The notes: generated by a model not told the origin, from the letters alone. Counted from the first letter of the stretch, positions 31,936-43,661 are shown. The stretch: 64,000 bases of DNA from Typhlomys cinereus (GCA_023101885.1 JALPQD010000410.1:962142-1026141); one strand, 5' to 3'. Numbers and translations: made by a program.

Positions 31936-32748
31936 AAAACTTCTTTCTGAAGACCTCAGGTAGTAAGCTGTAATACCACCCTGAAAAATTATGTGTCCAT
32001 CACAGCAAATGAGACTTACAAAGCAGGTAAACGGCTAGCCTCGTGCACAAGAACAGTAAAGTATTCATAGCTTAAGACTGGTTTCCATTAACCCACTTTC
32101 CGGTCATTTCTCAAGAACTCTTGTCATTCTTGCCCTTCCAATTCTTACAAAGAATCATTCTGATCTTAGAGCCCTGTCATAGTGGACATGGCTTCATTGA
32201 ACTCTAAATTCTCCCTTCACTCTGTTCTGCTGTTGAAGATACTAGCGGCCACTCAGGACAGAGGCTCAGCACCACGCTGATTTATCCAGCCCCTTTAAAG
32301 AAGAAGCACACGGCACAGCCAAAATTGAAGTGCTTTGTGTTTAGCTTCCCAGTCTCTAGCTGCCTCAGCATTAGGGTGTAAGCATGACAGAAGGATGAAG
32401 GCCACATGGCCACTGGATGGTAAGGAAGCCTGAGGACATGTGGAGCCAGATAATTTCTCTGGGGCTCAGTTTCTTCATATGTTGAAAGAAGAAGCTGAAC
32501 GAGACCCACAACCCTGTTGCCTAAAAGTCCCAAGGGAAAGTATGTGTCTACACAATATCCAGTATCTTCTCTAGCCTCACACAAGCCTGTATCGGGACAT
32601 GCACACTCGTACACACACATGAACGAACACCACTCTCACAGTCATGCACACACACTTGCACAGACTCAGAAATAAATTAAAGAGCAATAGATGCGGGTTG
32701 GGAACGGGGGGGGGGTGGTGACAAGGCTCATTTACATGGCAAAGGAAC
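31936..32748. other. Unique DNA with a CA-rich patch
   Basis: 32590-32660 is CA-rich and 32703-32716 is a G-run. No gene or named repeat. Confidence 0.4.
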
Positions 32749-33275
32749 ACAAGCCATTTTGGAAAATCCAGTTGGCATTAGCTTTAGAAATGTCCATAGC
32801 TCTGACCCTATAATTCAATTTCTGGGAATCTATCTTAAAAAACAATGCAAAATATAGACAGAAAAGCTTTCTATACCCAAATCTTCACTGTGGCATCATT
32901 TATAACAGTGAAAAATTGAAAGTCATTAAACATCTGACAGTAAGAAGGTAGTTAAGTAAATTATGCTACAGCATTATGACAGAATGCTAAATAGCCTAAA
33001 AATTATGTTTACCAACAGTTTCTAATAATATAGAAAGATTTGTATGCTTATGCTGCAGAGTTCAATCAAAAAAGCTGTAGAAGAAATGGCAGAGTTCCAT
33101 CTGAAATTGCATAGAAAACGCTGGAAGGAAATATCGAAATGTTCATAGCCATTGTCTTTGTTGGAATTTGAGTGATTTCTTTACATCTTGCCAACTTTTC
33201 TGGTTTTTCTTTCCTCAAATGTCCCACAATGAGCATATTATAAACAAAAAATGATAAAGGCATATATTATGCATG
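32749..33275 (+). mobile_element. L1M 3' end, forward
   Basis: 'CTGACCCTATAATTCAATTT', 'CACTGTGGCATCATTTATAA' and 'CAGTGAAAAATTGAAAGTCA', then the 3' UTR block 'CACAATGAGCATATTATAAA'. A separate old L1M from the one at 13.5-25.6 kb. Confidence 0.82.
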
Positions 33276-33629
33276 CAACAAGTATCTAGATCAATGATTT
33301 CAGAGAAAAAAGACAGAGAAGAGAGAAAGAACAAAATCAGAACACAGCAGAGAACCACACTGACCAAGACTCAGCCTCTTCCTGTCCCCTTTCAACAGTG
33401 CCACTAATTTTTTTTAGGGTCGTGCTGTGATTTAACGATTATAGGCACATGAAATATTTACCCCAATAGCTGGACAAAATTAAGTTAAGGTCATTGGTCT
33501 GTCTAGATGCTTGCCTTCCCTACTCCTGACTTAAAAGGAGTCGAATAACTTATCACTTGGTAAAGAAATGCCAAGTGAAGAGTCGCTGTCTACCTTTAGG
33601 TTATCAAGTTTATTTAAATCATCCTGGCC

Positions 33630-33787
33630 TCTTGCATGTGCACGTGAAGATGCACAAGCACATTTGGTGTCAATGGTGTAGATATGCATGGTCACACTTG
33701 GGATTTTACAGGGGCACCGAGATCTGAACTCAGGTCCTTGTGCATGTATAGCACGTGCTCTTCCTCACCGAGCCATCTTTTCAGGAC
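33630..33787 (-). mobile_element. B2-superfamily SINE, reverse, diverged
   Basis: 'GGGCACCGAGATCTGAACTC', 'AGGTCCTTGTGCATGTATAG' and the head 'CTCACCGAGCCATCTTTTCA'. Confidence 0.82.
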
Positions 33788-35019
33788 CCTCATTGATCTT
33801 GAAAACCAAACTGTAGGTTAAAAATTGCATCCCAGGGTTGTGTTCAATTTACACCTGAAATCAGGACTGATGCAGAATAATTTTCCATGTGTGTCCGTTT
33901 CCCATGCAGCTTCTCTTTTGTAATATTTCTGCTCATGTTTTCAGTGAATGTTAAATTCCTTGGTTGTGTTTTTGAGCATAACTCTATGGCACCCATTTAT
34001 AAAGCAGATAAATGCTAACTCCCTTTTTTTTAAAAAAGTCACATTAGGTTGTATTTTTTATGTTACTGGTTCCATGACATCTTATTTATAAGTATAAGCT
34101 ATTATAATGTGCTTCTGAGTGAATGGCTTTCAAATATCATAGGCCCAATGTATGGAACTAAATTTTATGAGTAGCTTTTCAGATCACCAAATGCGATATG
34201 CTTATGTGTGTTTTTTCAGATGTGTTTTTAGATGCTCATGTGGGTCAGAAATTTTCATAAAATTTTGTAGTTTGGTATTAGTTAATTAGGTAATTAAAAG
34301 AAGAATTTAATGAATAGTTAATTTTCAATATTTTTGGTTTCTTTCTTCCCTTCATTCCCTACTCCCATGGATTATTTGATTTGAAATTATAATGTTTCAT
34401 AGTATTCTTTTCATTTGAAATCACAGTTTTTCTGATACTGAGATATTTCTGGATATGGTTCCTGCTCTGCTCTCCCCACCCCCTGCCCTTTATGCCCCGT
34501 CTCCCCCCAGTCATTTCTCATTAGAACAGGAGAAGCAAGAAGCAGGAACATGCTCCGCTTCAGCAGGTGGTCACGTGACCAGGACTCAGCGTGGACACGG
34601 GCCCTGTGAACAGTTTATTGCTAGCTTTGATGAAATAGTGTGTGCCATTTTTAAAATATGACTGCTTAGATGTAATTCAAAAGCTGTTCAAAACAATTTA
34701 ATCAAATTTATTTGTCCAAAGGCATTTAGATCTGGGCCAAGTGCTAGCCATCGATCAATGTTGATCAAGTCAATTTGAATATTGAACAAAGCCCAGAGCC
34801 AAATAAATGATTCTCACGGGAAAGGGAGATGTTTTAGGCCACATCACAACTCACTTCAGACGCTGGGCCTTCCTCCCTCCTTTGAGGTTTGTATCTTCTA
34901 GTAGATAATGCATTTTTGGGGTCATGCGCATTTGAGTTAAGAGCAAGTGTTAGGATTTATTCTCCAAAATTCTAGTTTTATTTTCCTTGGGGCTGTTAGA
35001 TACCTCCATTCTCTCCAAG
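33788..35019. other. Long unique AT-rich DNA
   Basis: About 1.2 kb with no recognised repeat. The segment 34660-34830 is homeodomain- and TCF-motif-like and could be conserved noncoding sequence. Confidence 0.4.
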
Positions 35020-35377
35020 TGTCATAGTTGAGTTGAGTTAAGCCCAGAGCAAACCTGAAGGAGATTGTCTAGCTGATGGAGAGGCTCAGTCCATGCGGGG
35101 TGGGATTAGGCCCTGGATAAATCAGAGAGCCGGTTGAGAGAGTTGGCTTCCTTCTGTATACTTGGACAGACATGCTGGTCTGGCAAGTAAGGATTGTCCA
35201 TCTCTCAGCCGTTATGCAGTGATGGTGTGGCCAGTTCCATTGGCCTTGGTGTTGGTGCTTGCTCTCCCGTCAAGGTGGACTGAGAACTGTAACCTGAAAT
35301 CATAAGAGAATAAACCCCTTGTTCCCTTAAGCCATTTGATGGTCATTTATCAGCAACCATGCAGGCGGACTGCAACA
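35020..35377 (+). mobile_element. MaLR-like LTR, complete, 5-bp TSD
   Basis: Begins TGTCATAGTTGAG and ends 'GGCGGACTGCAACA', with AATAAA at about 35311. Flanks CCAAG (35015-35019) and CAAAG (35378-35382) match at 4 of 5 positions, as expected for an ERVL/MaLR TSD. Confidence 0.85.
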
Positions 35378-35399
35378 CAAAGTCTTCAAGATGTTTCTT

Positions 35400-35690
35400 A
35401 TGTGGACAATAGTTGACCTTTGGGGCCTCTTTTATTCCATGTGTTTATGTGAATGGGGTTCTTGTCCCCTTTACAGTTGTGAAGCTGGGGCTCTGAACCC
35501 AGAGCTGTCCCATGGGGCTACTCTGGCTAGCCAGCTTGCTCCGGGGATTCCTAGGTTCTGCTTCCTGAGATTGGAATTGTAGTCAGGCCACCACACCCTC
35601 TTGGCATTTCTTGTGGGACTTGGAGATTCAAACTCTGGCTCCTTTGCTTGTGAGGCAAATGTAACCATGGAGCCATCTGCCTAACCTCCT
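35400..35690 (-). mobile_element. Composite B2-superfamily SINE, reverse
   Basis: 'GCTAGCCAGCTTGCTCCGGG', 'TCAGGCCACCACACCCTCTT', then 'GTAACCATGGAGCCATCTGC' as a worn head. Confidence 0.78.
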
Positions 35691-36241
35691 TCTGGGACAC
35701 TTGCTGGAACTTGGGCTCCACCACTTAAAAGATGAGGCTTTTGAAGGTGTTTAGAATTCATGGGGAGAGCTGCCTTTAAAGAGGGGGCAGTCTTTCCCTT
35801 GCCTCCATCATTCTGTAGAAGTGAGCTGTTGGAGAGCAAGGACGAGAGGTTCAGTTTCATCCAGTGCCTGGGCATCTGTGTCCTCACTAACCTCTTGGGC
35901 CACTTCGGGAATCTCACTTGTTCTCCTCACAGAGGGAAGATAAATCCATCTAGTGGAATATTACATTAGAACAATTTGAGATCGTTTTTTAAAAATAATT
36001 CTTTTAAAAAATATTCTTCCTCAAGGGAGTCAGGTCAGAGAATGGCAAGGACACATGATTGAATGTGACATGTAAGCTAAAATACAAATTAATACTGGTC
36101 CATTGGGAGGCAGAACCTGTGCTTTCATTTTCTTTTCCTCTGTCATTATAACCCTGAATGAAAGCCTTTTCTGAGAGCTAATTTAAGGATCTCCTTGATT
36201 CTTTGGGATAGTTTGTGTTTAGCATGTAAGATTTAGCTTCT
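35691..36241. other. Unique DNA, no gene seen
   Basis: No confident repeat. A weak MIR-like resemblance near 35850-35930 is too poor to call. Confidence 0.35.
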
Positions 36242-36502
36242 GGGCTAGAGAGATGGCTCAGGAGTTAAAGCCTTGGCCTCGTAAGCAAAAGGATCTGAGT
36301 TTAGACCCCCAGATCCCATAGAAAAATGCCAGGTGGAATGGCAGTGAAAATGGCAGTGGGCTTTACTTCCAGCCCTGGAAGGCAGAGCTTGGGAAACCCC
36401 AGAGCAAAGCAATGAGGAGGCAGACAATTCAGGATGATTCCTGATGTCACCCTTCTGTCTCTCCAGTCATACACACTAAAGTGCCCTCTTGTACACACAC
36501 AT

Positions 36503-36540
<38 letters not shown>
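36242..36540 (+). mobile_element. CA-tailed B2-like SINE, forward
   Basis: 'GGGCTAGAGAGATGGCTCAG', body 'AGCTTGGGAAACCCCAGAGC', 'CAGGATGATTCCTGATGTCA', and (CA)n at 36497-36540. Confidence 0.92.
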
Positions 36541-36542
<2 letters not shown>

Positions 36543-36704
36543 TCATGGTCACAGAATGGTTTGTTTGAGTCTGCTTCTAGCTTCTGCCATTTATTGACTA
36601 AGATCTGGGCAAGTACAAACAGAATATGGTGCTCCGTGTAAAATAAGGTTAAGGTAATATTAGTTACTATCATTGTTCTTATTTTCTAGAGATTTCTTTA
36701 TTTA

Positions 36705-37018
36705 CTTAATTTGATGTGTGCATGCTTGTGCACACATACTATGAATGTGGAGGCCAGAGGGCAGCTTTTCAGGAGCTGATTTTTCTCTCTTCACTTTGTC
36801 TTTGAGGCAGGGTCTCTCTTGTTATTTCTGCCATTATACTGTGGACATGAGTTGCCTGCTGACTCTCTTGTCTCCAGCTGCCATCTCATTTTAGGAGCCC
36901 TGGATGATAGATGCTAGTCAGCACATCTGTCCTTCCCACATGGGCTCTGGGGACCAAGCTCAGGTCATCCAGTTCTGCTCCAAACACTTTTACTTGCTCA
37001 GCCAACTCATTGGCCGCA
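36705..37018 (-). mobile_element. Composite B2/B3-type SINE, reverse
   Basis: 'GTGGAGGCCAGAGGGCAGCT', an internal B1-like 'TTGAGGCAGGGTCTCTCTTG', 'GGGGACCAAGCTCAGGTCAT' and the head 'CTTGCTCAGCCAACTCATTG'. Confidence 0.82.
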
Positions 37019-38996
37019 TTATCGTTATGTGTTGTTGTTATGTTTTGTTGCAAAATTGGACAGTGTTAGTAGAGTTATATTTTCAGCACTAGAGTTAAGA
37101 GGAAGACACTTAGAAGATTCATCAGAGAATGTGGGTGTGAGCTTATCAAAGAAGGGTCAGCTATTATTATTTGTATTACACTAGATTCTTTTTAAGGGCA
37201 AGGCTAGTTGTTTTATGTTTAGAAGAGTGTTTTTCAGATAAATAATTGTTGAATCTGGTCAGTTTCTTCAATAGTTGGAGTCTTGGCATTATTGCATTAG
37301 TGTTGACGATAATGTGATGCTCGCTGCTGCCTGTGTAAGATGCCTGCAGTTCACCCTCCTAATGTAAACAGACAATTCACCTTGACACTTGCCAATCTTA
37401 TGCCTTTTTACCAGCACTGTTGAAAGTTTCTATGTAGCATACTTTTTTTTTCTTTAGTGAGATTATGGGGCTCATCTGTATAATAGTAAGTGAGAACATT
37501 TAAATTTAGAATTACTAAAGAAATTGTCAGATTCCATGCAGTAAAGAATAAAATTCCAAACTGACAGCAAAGTTGTGTGAACCTCATCACATGTGAAGCA
37601 CATCTGTCAACAGGCAGTAAGAAATGTCTCGGAAGGGACATTGTAGGCTTAAGTGTAATTTTGTGGTTCCTTCAATTTTCCCAGGGCTTAGTGACATCGC
37701 AAACTGGCGAGGACCTTGATAGGTTGCTGAGCAAGGGGATTCCAGGAAGGTGTTCTTCCTTCCTGAATAGGAAGCGTGTTCCATCAGAAGAAAATGACAG
37801 CTTCTCAGCGGGAGACACAGATTTGCATATTATTCACATGCATTTGCTTATTGAAGAGGCCCTATCTTCAAGCGTGTAAAATAAGTAGCATCATCTTCTG
37901 TAACTGTGTTCCAAGCCAGTATCCAGGCCATCCTACAAATCAAGTACATAACACATTTGAAAATCTCATTCCAGAAGACCAATGATGGCAATCGGGTGTA
38001 GGTGGTTCTAGGTAGATGCTTCCCAGCGGGAGCAGGCATGGCTAGGGCACGAGATGGGAAAAGCTGCTGGCTTGAGTCACCTCCTCTGTAGAGGAAACCT
38101 GCTCAGGTGGCTCCAGACCTGCTGGTATTTGTGGCATCAGAGCTCATGGTGTCTTGCTGAAGTGCTCATTCCACTGGATGACACTGACTGGGCTGGGTGA
38201 GAGTCACACTGTGTAGGCTACAGCCTGGATATCCACCATCCATTCTGGCCTGTGCCTTCTTCCATATTCGAACCTAGAGACCTATGTGTCTAAGCTGACA
38301 CAGCAATGAGATCAGAGGTGCTTGGGGTAAAGCATGATCCTTTGGTATCTTCAAGCCTTCATCAAATACTTCCTCACTTTAATAAACACACTAATAAAAA
38401 AGGGGTTGGTCAGAAAGTGCTAAATTATAGCAAGTTCCCTGGCTGCCTTCTCTAACTACCTAGCTGCTCTTGATCCTGTCCTAAGTAAGAATTCTGAATC
38501 TTTCACTAGCTATATCGTAACTAGAGGGAAACTCAAGAGTTTAGGGCTTTCTGGCATAGTTTCCTAGAACTGATGTTAGGTAGGTAAGCCTCACAGGAGA
38601 TAAAACTCTGATGGAATGGACAGACAGGTAGAGTGAGACAAATGACTGAAAGGTCTGGCGATGACTTAAGAGGAAGGACCCCTCAGGGAAAAGGGACAGC
38701 TGTTCTTCATTGGTATCAGCCCAGTCTCCTTTATGATTAAAAGGCCAAAAGTTATTAAACGTGGACTTTTAAAGCATCATGGAATCTGAACATTCCGGCA
38801 CTGAGCAAGGTGAGTGTGAAGATGAACAGGACACACCAAATCACAGGGTCCACATGTGTTGCAGCCCATGTGGTGTTACTCTTTGGGCCAATGCAAGAAT
38901 GAAGAAAAAGACATATACAGAAAAGCTGGATTGGGTAGCCTACTAGTATGGATTTAGACAAGTAGCACCCACTTTGTCCAGGTGTGTTTGTTTTTT
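37019..38996. other. Long unique DNA, no gene seen
   Basis: About 2 kb without recognised repeats, the longest repeat-free stretch. Only short open frames (up to 100 codons) in conflicting strands. It may hold conserved noncoding elements (37280-37620 looks organised), but no exon signal convinces me. Confidence 0.4.
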
Positions 38997-39009
38997 GCTT
39001 TATATATAT

Positions 39010-39072
39010 ATATATTTTTAAATTTTTTATTATTTATTCAATTGTGTGTGTATGCATGTGTGTATGTATGTA

Positions 39073-39103
<31 letters not shown>

Positions 39104-39307
39104 AGAACCACGGATGAATTGGGGAACCACCATGGATGCCTCCACCTCCTCATTTACTCTGCCCCTGGTAGGCTCCGCCCTACCAGGACCCGAAATGCAG
39201 GCCACCCCTGCTTCTGCCTGGCGTCTATACGTGGGGTCTAGGATCCGAACTCAGGACCTTCCGCCTGTAAGGCAAAGGCTTAACCCCTGAGCCACCTCTC
39301 CAGCCCC
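39010..39307 (-). mobile_element. Young CA-tailed B2-like SINE, reverse, 13-bp TSD
   Basis: Perfect TSD GCTTTATATATAT at 38997-39009 and 39308-39320. Tail (GT/GTAT)n at 39043-39103, intact reverse head 'TGAGCCACCTCTCCAGCCCC'. It inserted into the AT-rich tail of the HSPA8 fragment. Confidence 0.95.
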
Positions 39308-39330
39308 GCTTTATATATATTTTTTTAATT

Positions 39331-39580
39331 TATGTCCTTCAAACATTTTAGGTTTTGTGGAACAATGCTATGTATCTCTCTCCCATTGGGGTGCCTTAAT
39401 CAGCCTCGTCAATGGTGGGCCCTGAGGAAGCACCACCAGAGGAAGGAGCCCCACCACCAGGGAAGCCCCCAGGCATTCCTCCTGGCATGCCTCCAGCACT
39501 CTGTACCGCTTGGTTATGATAGGGTTGCAGTCCTTCTGCAGTTCTTTCTGCTGATGTTCAAATTCTTCCTTCTCAGCAAA
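39331..39580 (-). pseudogene. HSPA8: HSPA8 (Hsc70) processed pseudogene fragment
   Basis: Read on the reverse strand, this gives the Hsc70 C-terminal region: [19 protein letters not shown], then Gly/Pro-rich [10 protein letters not shown] with SGGASSG and a GPTI-E-D end before TAA. It continues into the known 3' UTR ('TAGCATTGTTCCAC', 'ACATTTGAAGG'-like). HSPA8 encodes the constitutive cytosolic Hsp70 chaperone; this piece covers only the lid tail and substrate-binding C-terminus. One base is missing near 39503 (KRYRVL replaces KLYQSA), which shifts the frame. Nothing upstream of about 39580 resembles HSPA8, so the copy is 5'-truncated and non-functional. Confidence 0.88.
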
Positions 39581-39589
39581 GGGTGTATG

Positions 39590-40374
39590 TTTTACTGGCA
39601 AACTAAATAATAATGCTGTATCAGCAAGTTGTAAGGACATGGGAACAAGGAAGCCATGAAGGTTTCTAGATACCATGTAATATACTGTGATGGGAGGTTG
39701 AACCAAGAATAACCAAGTCTTACTTGGAGAAACAAGGCAGGCAGGGCTTTTCCTGTAGTCATATCCTTATTCTGACTTGAGACAGGTCTGTCTGCTTTGG
39801 CCATGGCCACATCTTCACTGTGGCTTTGCTGGCCCAGAATCTGCCTTCTACATTGCAGCCACTTTCCACACAAATGGGCTAAAGCAGCTCAGGTCAAGAA
39901 CCATCTTCAGTTGAAAGTCTGACACCCTATACTAGTGTAGAAGACAGAAGAGGGTCAGATCTCTGGTTGGTCAGCTGGATTTCAAGGTAGCCTTCTTGCT
40001 GCAATAGCAGGCGGAAGAGCAATTAGAGGAAGCTGCCATGTAGGCAGCATCAGCCCTCTTAGACTGGTAGGCAGCAGGGTCTCAGTCTTCCCAGCAAAGA
40101 GAGGATAGAATTAGGGCAGAAAAGACTATCTCACATTGCATTGACTGGAGAGTCCCAGTCCCATAGCCTCAACCAAATTTACTTAAAGGTATGTGAAGAC
40201 CAAATCTTGTGATCTGCCAGGTCGGAGAGTGACCGTAACTGATGGTTAAAGAATTTTGTTGTTCTGCTTGTACCTTCTGTCCTTTTCTGAGGGGTATGTT
40301 TGCTTCCTGGACTCAGACTTATTTCTTGTCATTTGAATGAAAGCCAGATGTATACCAATGCTTTTTTTTTCTTT
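39590..40374. other. Unassigned DNA upstream of HSPA8 fragment
   Basis: No repeat or gene recognised. It contains a 93-codon reverse frame without domains. Confidence 0.35.
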
Positions 40375-40745
40375 TCATTTATGTGTGCATGTGTGTGTGT
40401 GTGTTTGTATATGGGTGGGCATACATGTGTGTGCAAGAGTTTGGACCTTAGTGCACTTGAGTGTGTGTGCCTATGGAGGCACAAAGGTGATATCAGGAAT
40501 AATCCTCTATTGCTCTTTTACTTTATTGTTGTGAGCTTATGCCTCTAATTAAACCCAGAGCATGACATTAGAGCTAATCTGATTAGCTACTTGCTCCTGG
40601 GATTCCCAGGCTCTGCCTTCTAGGGCTAGAATTACAGGCAGGTTGTAACACTACCCAGCATTTTTATGTGAAATCTGGAGATTCAAGCTCAGGTCCTTTT
40701 CCTTGTGAGGTAAAGGATTTAACCATTGAGCAGTCTTCCTAACCC
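40375..40745 (-). mobile_element. Composite B2-superfamily SINE, reverse
   Basis: GT-rich start, 'GGAGGCACAAAGGTGATATC', 'GCTACTTGCTCCTGGGATTC', 'CTCTGCCTTCTAGGGCTAGA', then the head 'AACCATTGAGCAGTCTTCCT'. Confidence 0.85.
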
Positions 40746-40889
40746 CTATATGCTATCTTTTACCAGTGCAAAAAATGCATCCTTGGTGGTATCCCATAGG
40801 AGCTTTGAGGCAGAAAACACAAAAACTGAGAAAGAAATATATGGGGTGGGCATGGACTATACACTAGAAAAGCATTACTATTATTCACA

Positions 40890-41075
40890 TGACAGTTTCA
40901 TGTGCAGGAGCTCCTCACTATTAGGTAAGTCACTTAACCTCTTGCTTTTGGTTTTTCCAATTACAAAATGGGTATTTAATACATGCATGCCTTGTAGAGA
41001 TTTTATAAGAGTTAATCAGGTAAAAGTTATAAAGTAGTTGGAAAATGAAGCACCAAATGTTAACTAAGTTGAGTA
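40890..41075 (+). mobile_element. MIR SINE, forward
   Basis: 'GGTAAGTCACTTAACCTCTT', 'TTTTTCCAATTACAAAATGG' and 'GAGATTTTATAAGAGTTAAT' follow the MIR consensus order closely. Confidence 0.88.
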
Positions 41076-41103
41076 ATTATGCTGTGCTTACTTGAGTATT
41101 CTT

Positions 41104-41426
41104 TTTTTTTAATTTTTTTTATTCAATTGTGCATGTATGGGTGTGTGCTCACGTGTGTGTGCATGTATGGGTGTGTGAACACGTGTGTGTATGTGTGTGT
41201 GTGTGTGTGTGTGTAGAACCACGGGCAAATTCAGGAACCACCATGGATGCCTCCACCTCCTCCTTGTTTACTTTGCCCCGGGATTCACAGACTCCACCCT
41301 ACCAGGATCAGAAACGCAGGCCACCCACGCTTCCGCCTGGCATTTATATGTGGAGTCTAGGATCCGAACTCAGGACCTTCCGCCTGCAAGGCAGAGGCTT
41401 AACCCCTGAGCCACCTCTCCAGCCCC
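41104..41426 (-). mobile_element. Young CA-tailed B2-like SINE, reverse, 14-bp TSD
   Basis: TSD ACTTGAGTATTCTT (41090-41103) versus 41427-41440, one mismatch. (GT)n tail and intact reverse head 'TGAGCCACCTCTCCAGCCCC'. Nearly identical to 16049 and 39010. Confidence 0.95.
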
Positions 41427-41483
41427 ACTTAAGTATTCTTAGGCAGCAGTATTTTTCCGTGCCTAGATACATTATACATTTTA

Positions 41484-41525
41484 TTTTTATTTCTTAAACT
41501 TTATTTATTTATTGTATGCATGTGT

Positions 41526-41572
<47 letters not shown>

Positions 41573-41785
41573 CAGAGAGCACTATGTGTCTGATACACAC
41601 ATCTTGGATTGTTTTTACCTCCTTTTTGCTTTGCTCTGGGATTTCCCAGGTTCTGCCTACCCAGGCGGGAAGGGCAGGCTGCTGCTGTTTTCCCCTGGCA
41701 TTTTTCTGTGGGACCTGGGTTCTGAACTCAGCACCTTCTGCTTGTAAGGCAGAGTCTTAACCCCTGAGCCATCTCTCCAGCCCAT
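41484..41785 (-). mobile_element. CA-tailed B2-like SINE, reverse, 13-bp TSD
   Basis: (GT)n at 41521-41571, body 'TTGCTCTGGGATTTCCCAGG', head 'TGAGCCATCTCTCCAGCCCA'. TSD ATTATACATTTTA (41471-41483) versus 41786-41798, one mismatch. Confidence 0.93.
41521..41571. repeat. (GT)n microsatellite in SINE tail
   Basis: About 25 GT units. Confidence 0.97.
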
Positions 41786-41859
41786 ATTATGCATTTTAAT
41801 TTCGGGACTAAAAGATATTTACAGTCTCTTTTTTGTATTCCATTTATTTGCATGTTTAT

Positions 41860-42235
41860 ATTATTTTTACATATGTATGTATGGCATGCATGCATACATC
41901 TGTGTAGACGTTCATATGTGTGTAGGTACTCAATACATATGTTTGCCTGTATGTGTGTGCATGTGTGTGTGCGTGTATGTGTTTGTGTGTGTGTAGTCTT
42001 GAGATTGACTTCTGATGTCTTCATTGATCTCTCTCCACCTTACTTGTTGATACTGGGTCTCTCAGTTGAATGCAGATCTTTCTGATACAGGTAATCTGAC
42101 TCTCAGCTTCCTCAGAGGAGCCCTTGACTTTGCCTGTTGAGTTCTGGATTTACGGGAGGCTGCCATGCTGGTGCTGTGGATCTGAACTCTGAACACTTGA
42201 GTGCTTTACCCACTGAAACATCTCCTGGTCTCTTT
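41860..42235 (-). mobile_element. Composite B2-superfamily SINE, reverse, old
   Basis: TG/TA-rich start, 'TTGAGATTGACTTCTGATGT', 'TACTGGGTCTCTCAGTTGAA', 'GGATCTGAACTCTGAACACT', head 'ACCCACTGAAACATCTCCTG'. Confidence 0.75.
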
Positions 42236-42357
42236 AGATTCCATCTGCTTGCTTTATCTCTCTCTTTTAATCTCTATTTTCCCTTTCCAATACAAATTCA
42301 GTGTTTTCATTATTTACTCAATTGATTAGATATTTATTTATTTATAATTTATTTATT

Positions 42358-42440
42358 TTTGCTGCTGGGGATTGAACCTAAGGTGTTCCTTGTGCATGTT
42401 AGGCAAGTGACCTCCTACTGAGTTACAACTCTAGCCCATA
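42358..42440 (-). mobile_element. ID-type SINE head, reverse
   Basis: 'GCTGGGGATTGAACCTAAGG', 'TGCATGTTAGGCAAGTGACC', 'ACTGAGTTACAACTCTAGCC' is the reverse of a tRNA-Ala-derived ID sequence. Confidence 0.88.
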
Positions 42441-43299
42441 ATTGTAATTTGGACAAAGGAGCCCATAGGCTTGTGGAATAATTGAAGATGTTCTGGGCAT
42501 TGTATCAGGCCTGAGGTTATGTTCAGGACCTCTGTGACAGAGCTGTTATCATCATACATTGAAGGACATGTCATTCTCCTTCCTGTTTGGCAACACCTGG
42601 GAAGCAGGTGAGCTTCAGCAGTGAATGCCTGTGAGATTCTGGGCCATCTTTTTTTTTTTCCCCAAGATTTTTCCAAAGATATAAAGCATACAAATCCCTA
42701 GATCCCCAGCCTTCATCCCTCATTTTCCATAATTATTACTTACCCTCGATGAGTAGAAAAATGTAAGTAAGACTGCAATAATTCCCACTGTACCTGAAAG
42801 CAGATCACTTTGACTAAGAATTGATGCATCCTCTCAGGAGTTTGGATTTCTTTGTATTTATTTATTTTTCTGCACCCATTCATGCTGTCTTTTGACAATC
42901 TTTTTGTATGCATTCTTTTGAAATTTGTGCCTTCTTCCTCCCACTGAACATTATTACTTTGCTGGTTTCTTTATTCACTGTGAGGGTATATAGAACATTC
43001 TTCTCTATGAATTATTTTGATGCTTAGAAAGGTATTTAAAAGTATCAGTGGTAGTTTGTTTTATAAGCTTTAGTGAGCTGTATGTACACTTATAATTTAA
43101 TGTATTTGTTTGTGTAAATATTACCAGGCAAACAAGATTTTTAAAAAGTGACTTGTACTGGTTAAATTTTGCAATCTACTTTTTTGTCCATTTTTTTTTG
43201 TTTGTTTCTCCAGCCTTGAAAGTTTCGTTCAATGCATCTCTGCTTGCTTTTGTAATTATTTTTCAGACTGACACTTAATAGGTTCTCTTGTGCTTATGC
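42441..43299. other. AT-rich unique DNA
   Basis: No gene or confident repeat. T-run at 42647-42660. Confidence 0.35.
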
Positions 43300-43624
43300 T
43301 GGAGAGGATATACATACATTATTCATATATGCATATATGTTTATTTGCATATGCACATGCATATATATGCATGTATGTATATGAATTCATGTGTATTTGT
43401 GCTCGTATCCACATGTATATGCATGTATATATATTGTGTAGATGTGTGCGTATATGTGTGTATATATGCACATCTATATATGTTTGTGTGAATATATGCG
43501 TGTATATGCATGTATGTGCATATATGCATGTAAGTATAGACATGTGCATGTACATATGTATGTCCATACACGCATGTATATTTGTATATATACATGTATG
43601 TGTGTTCATGCATGTTTGTGTGCA

Positions 43625-43661
<37 letters not shown>

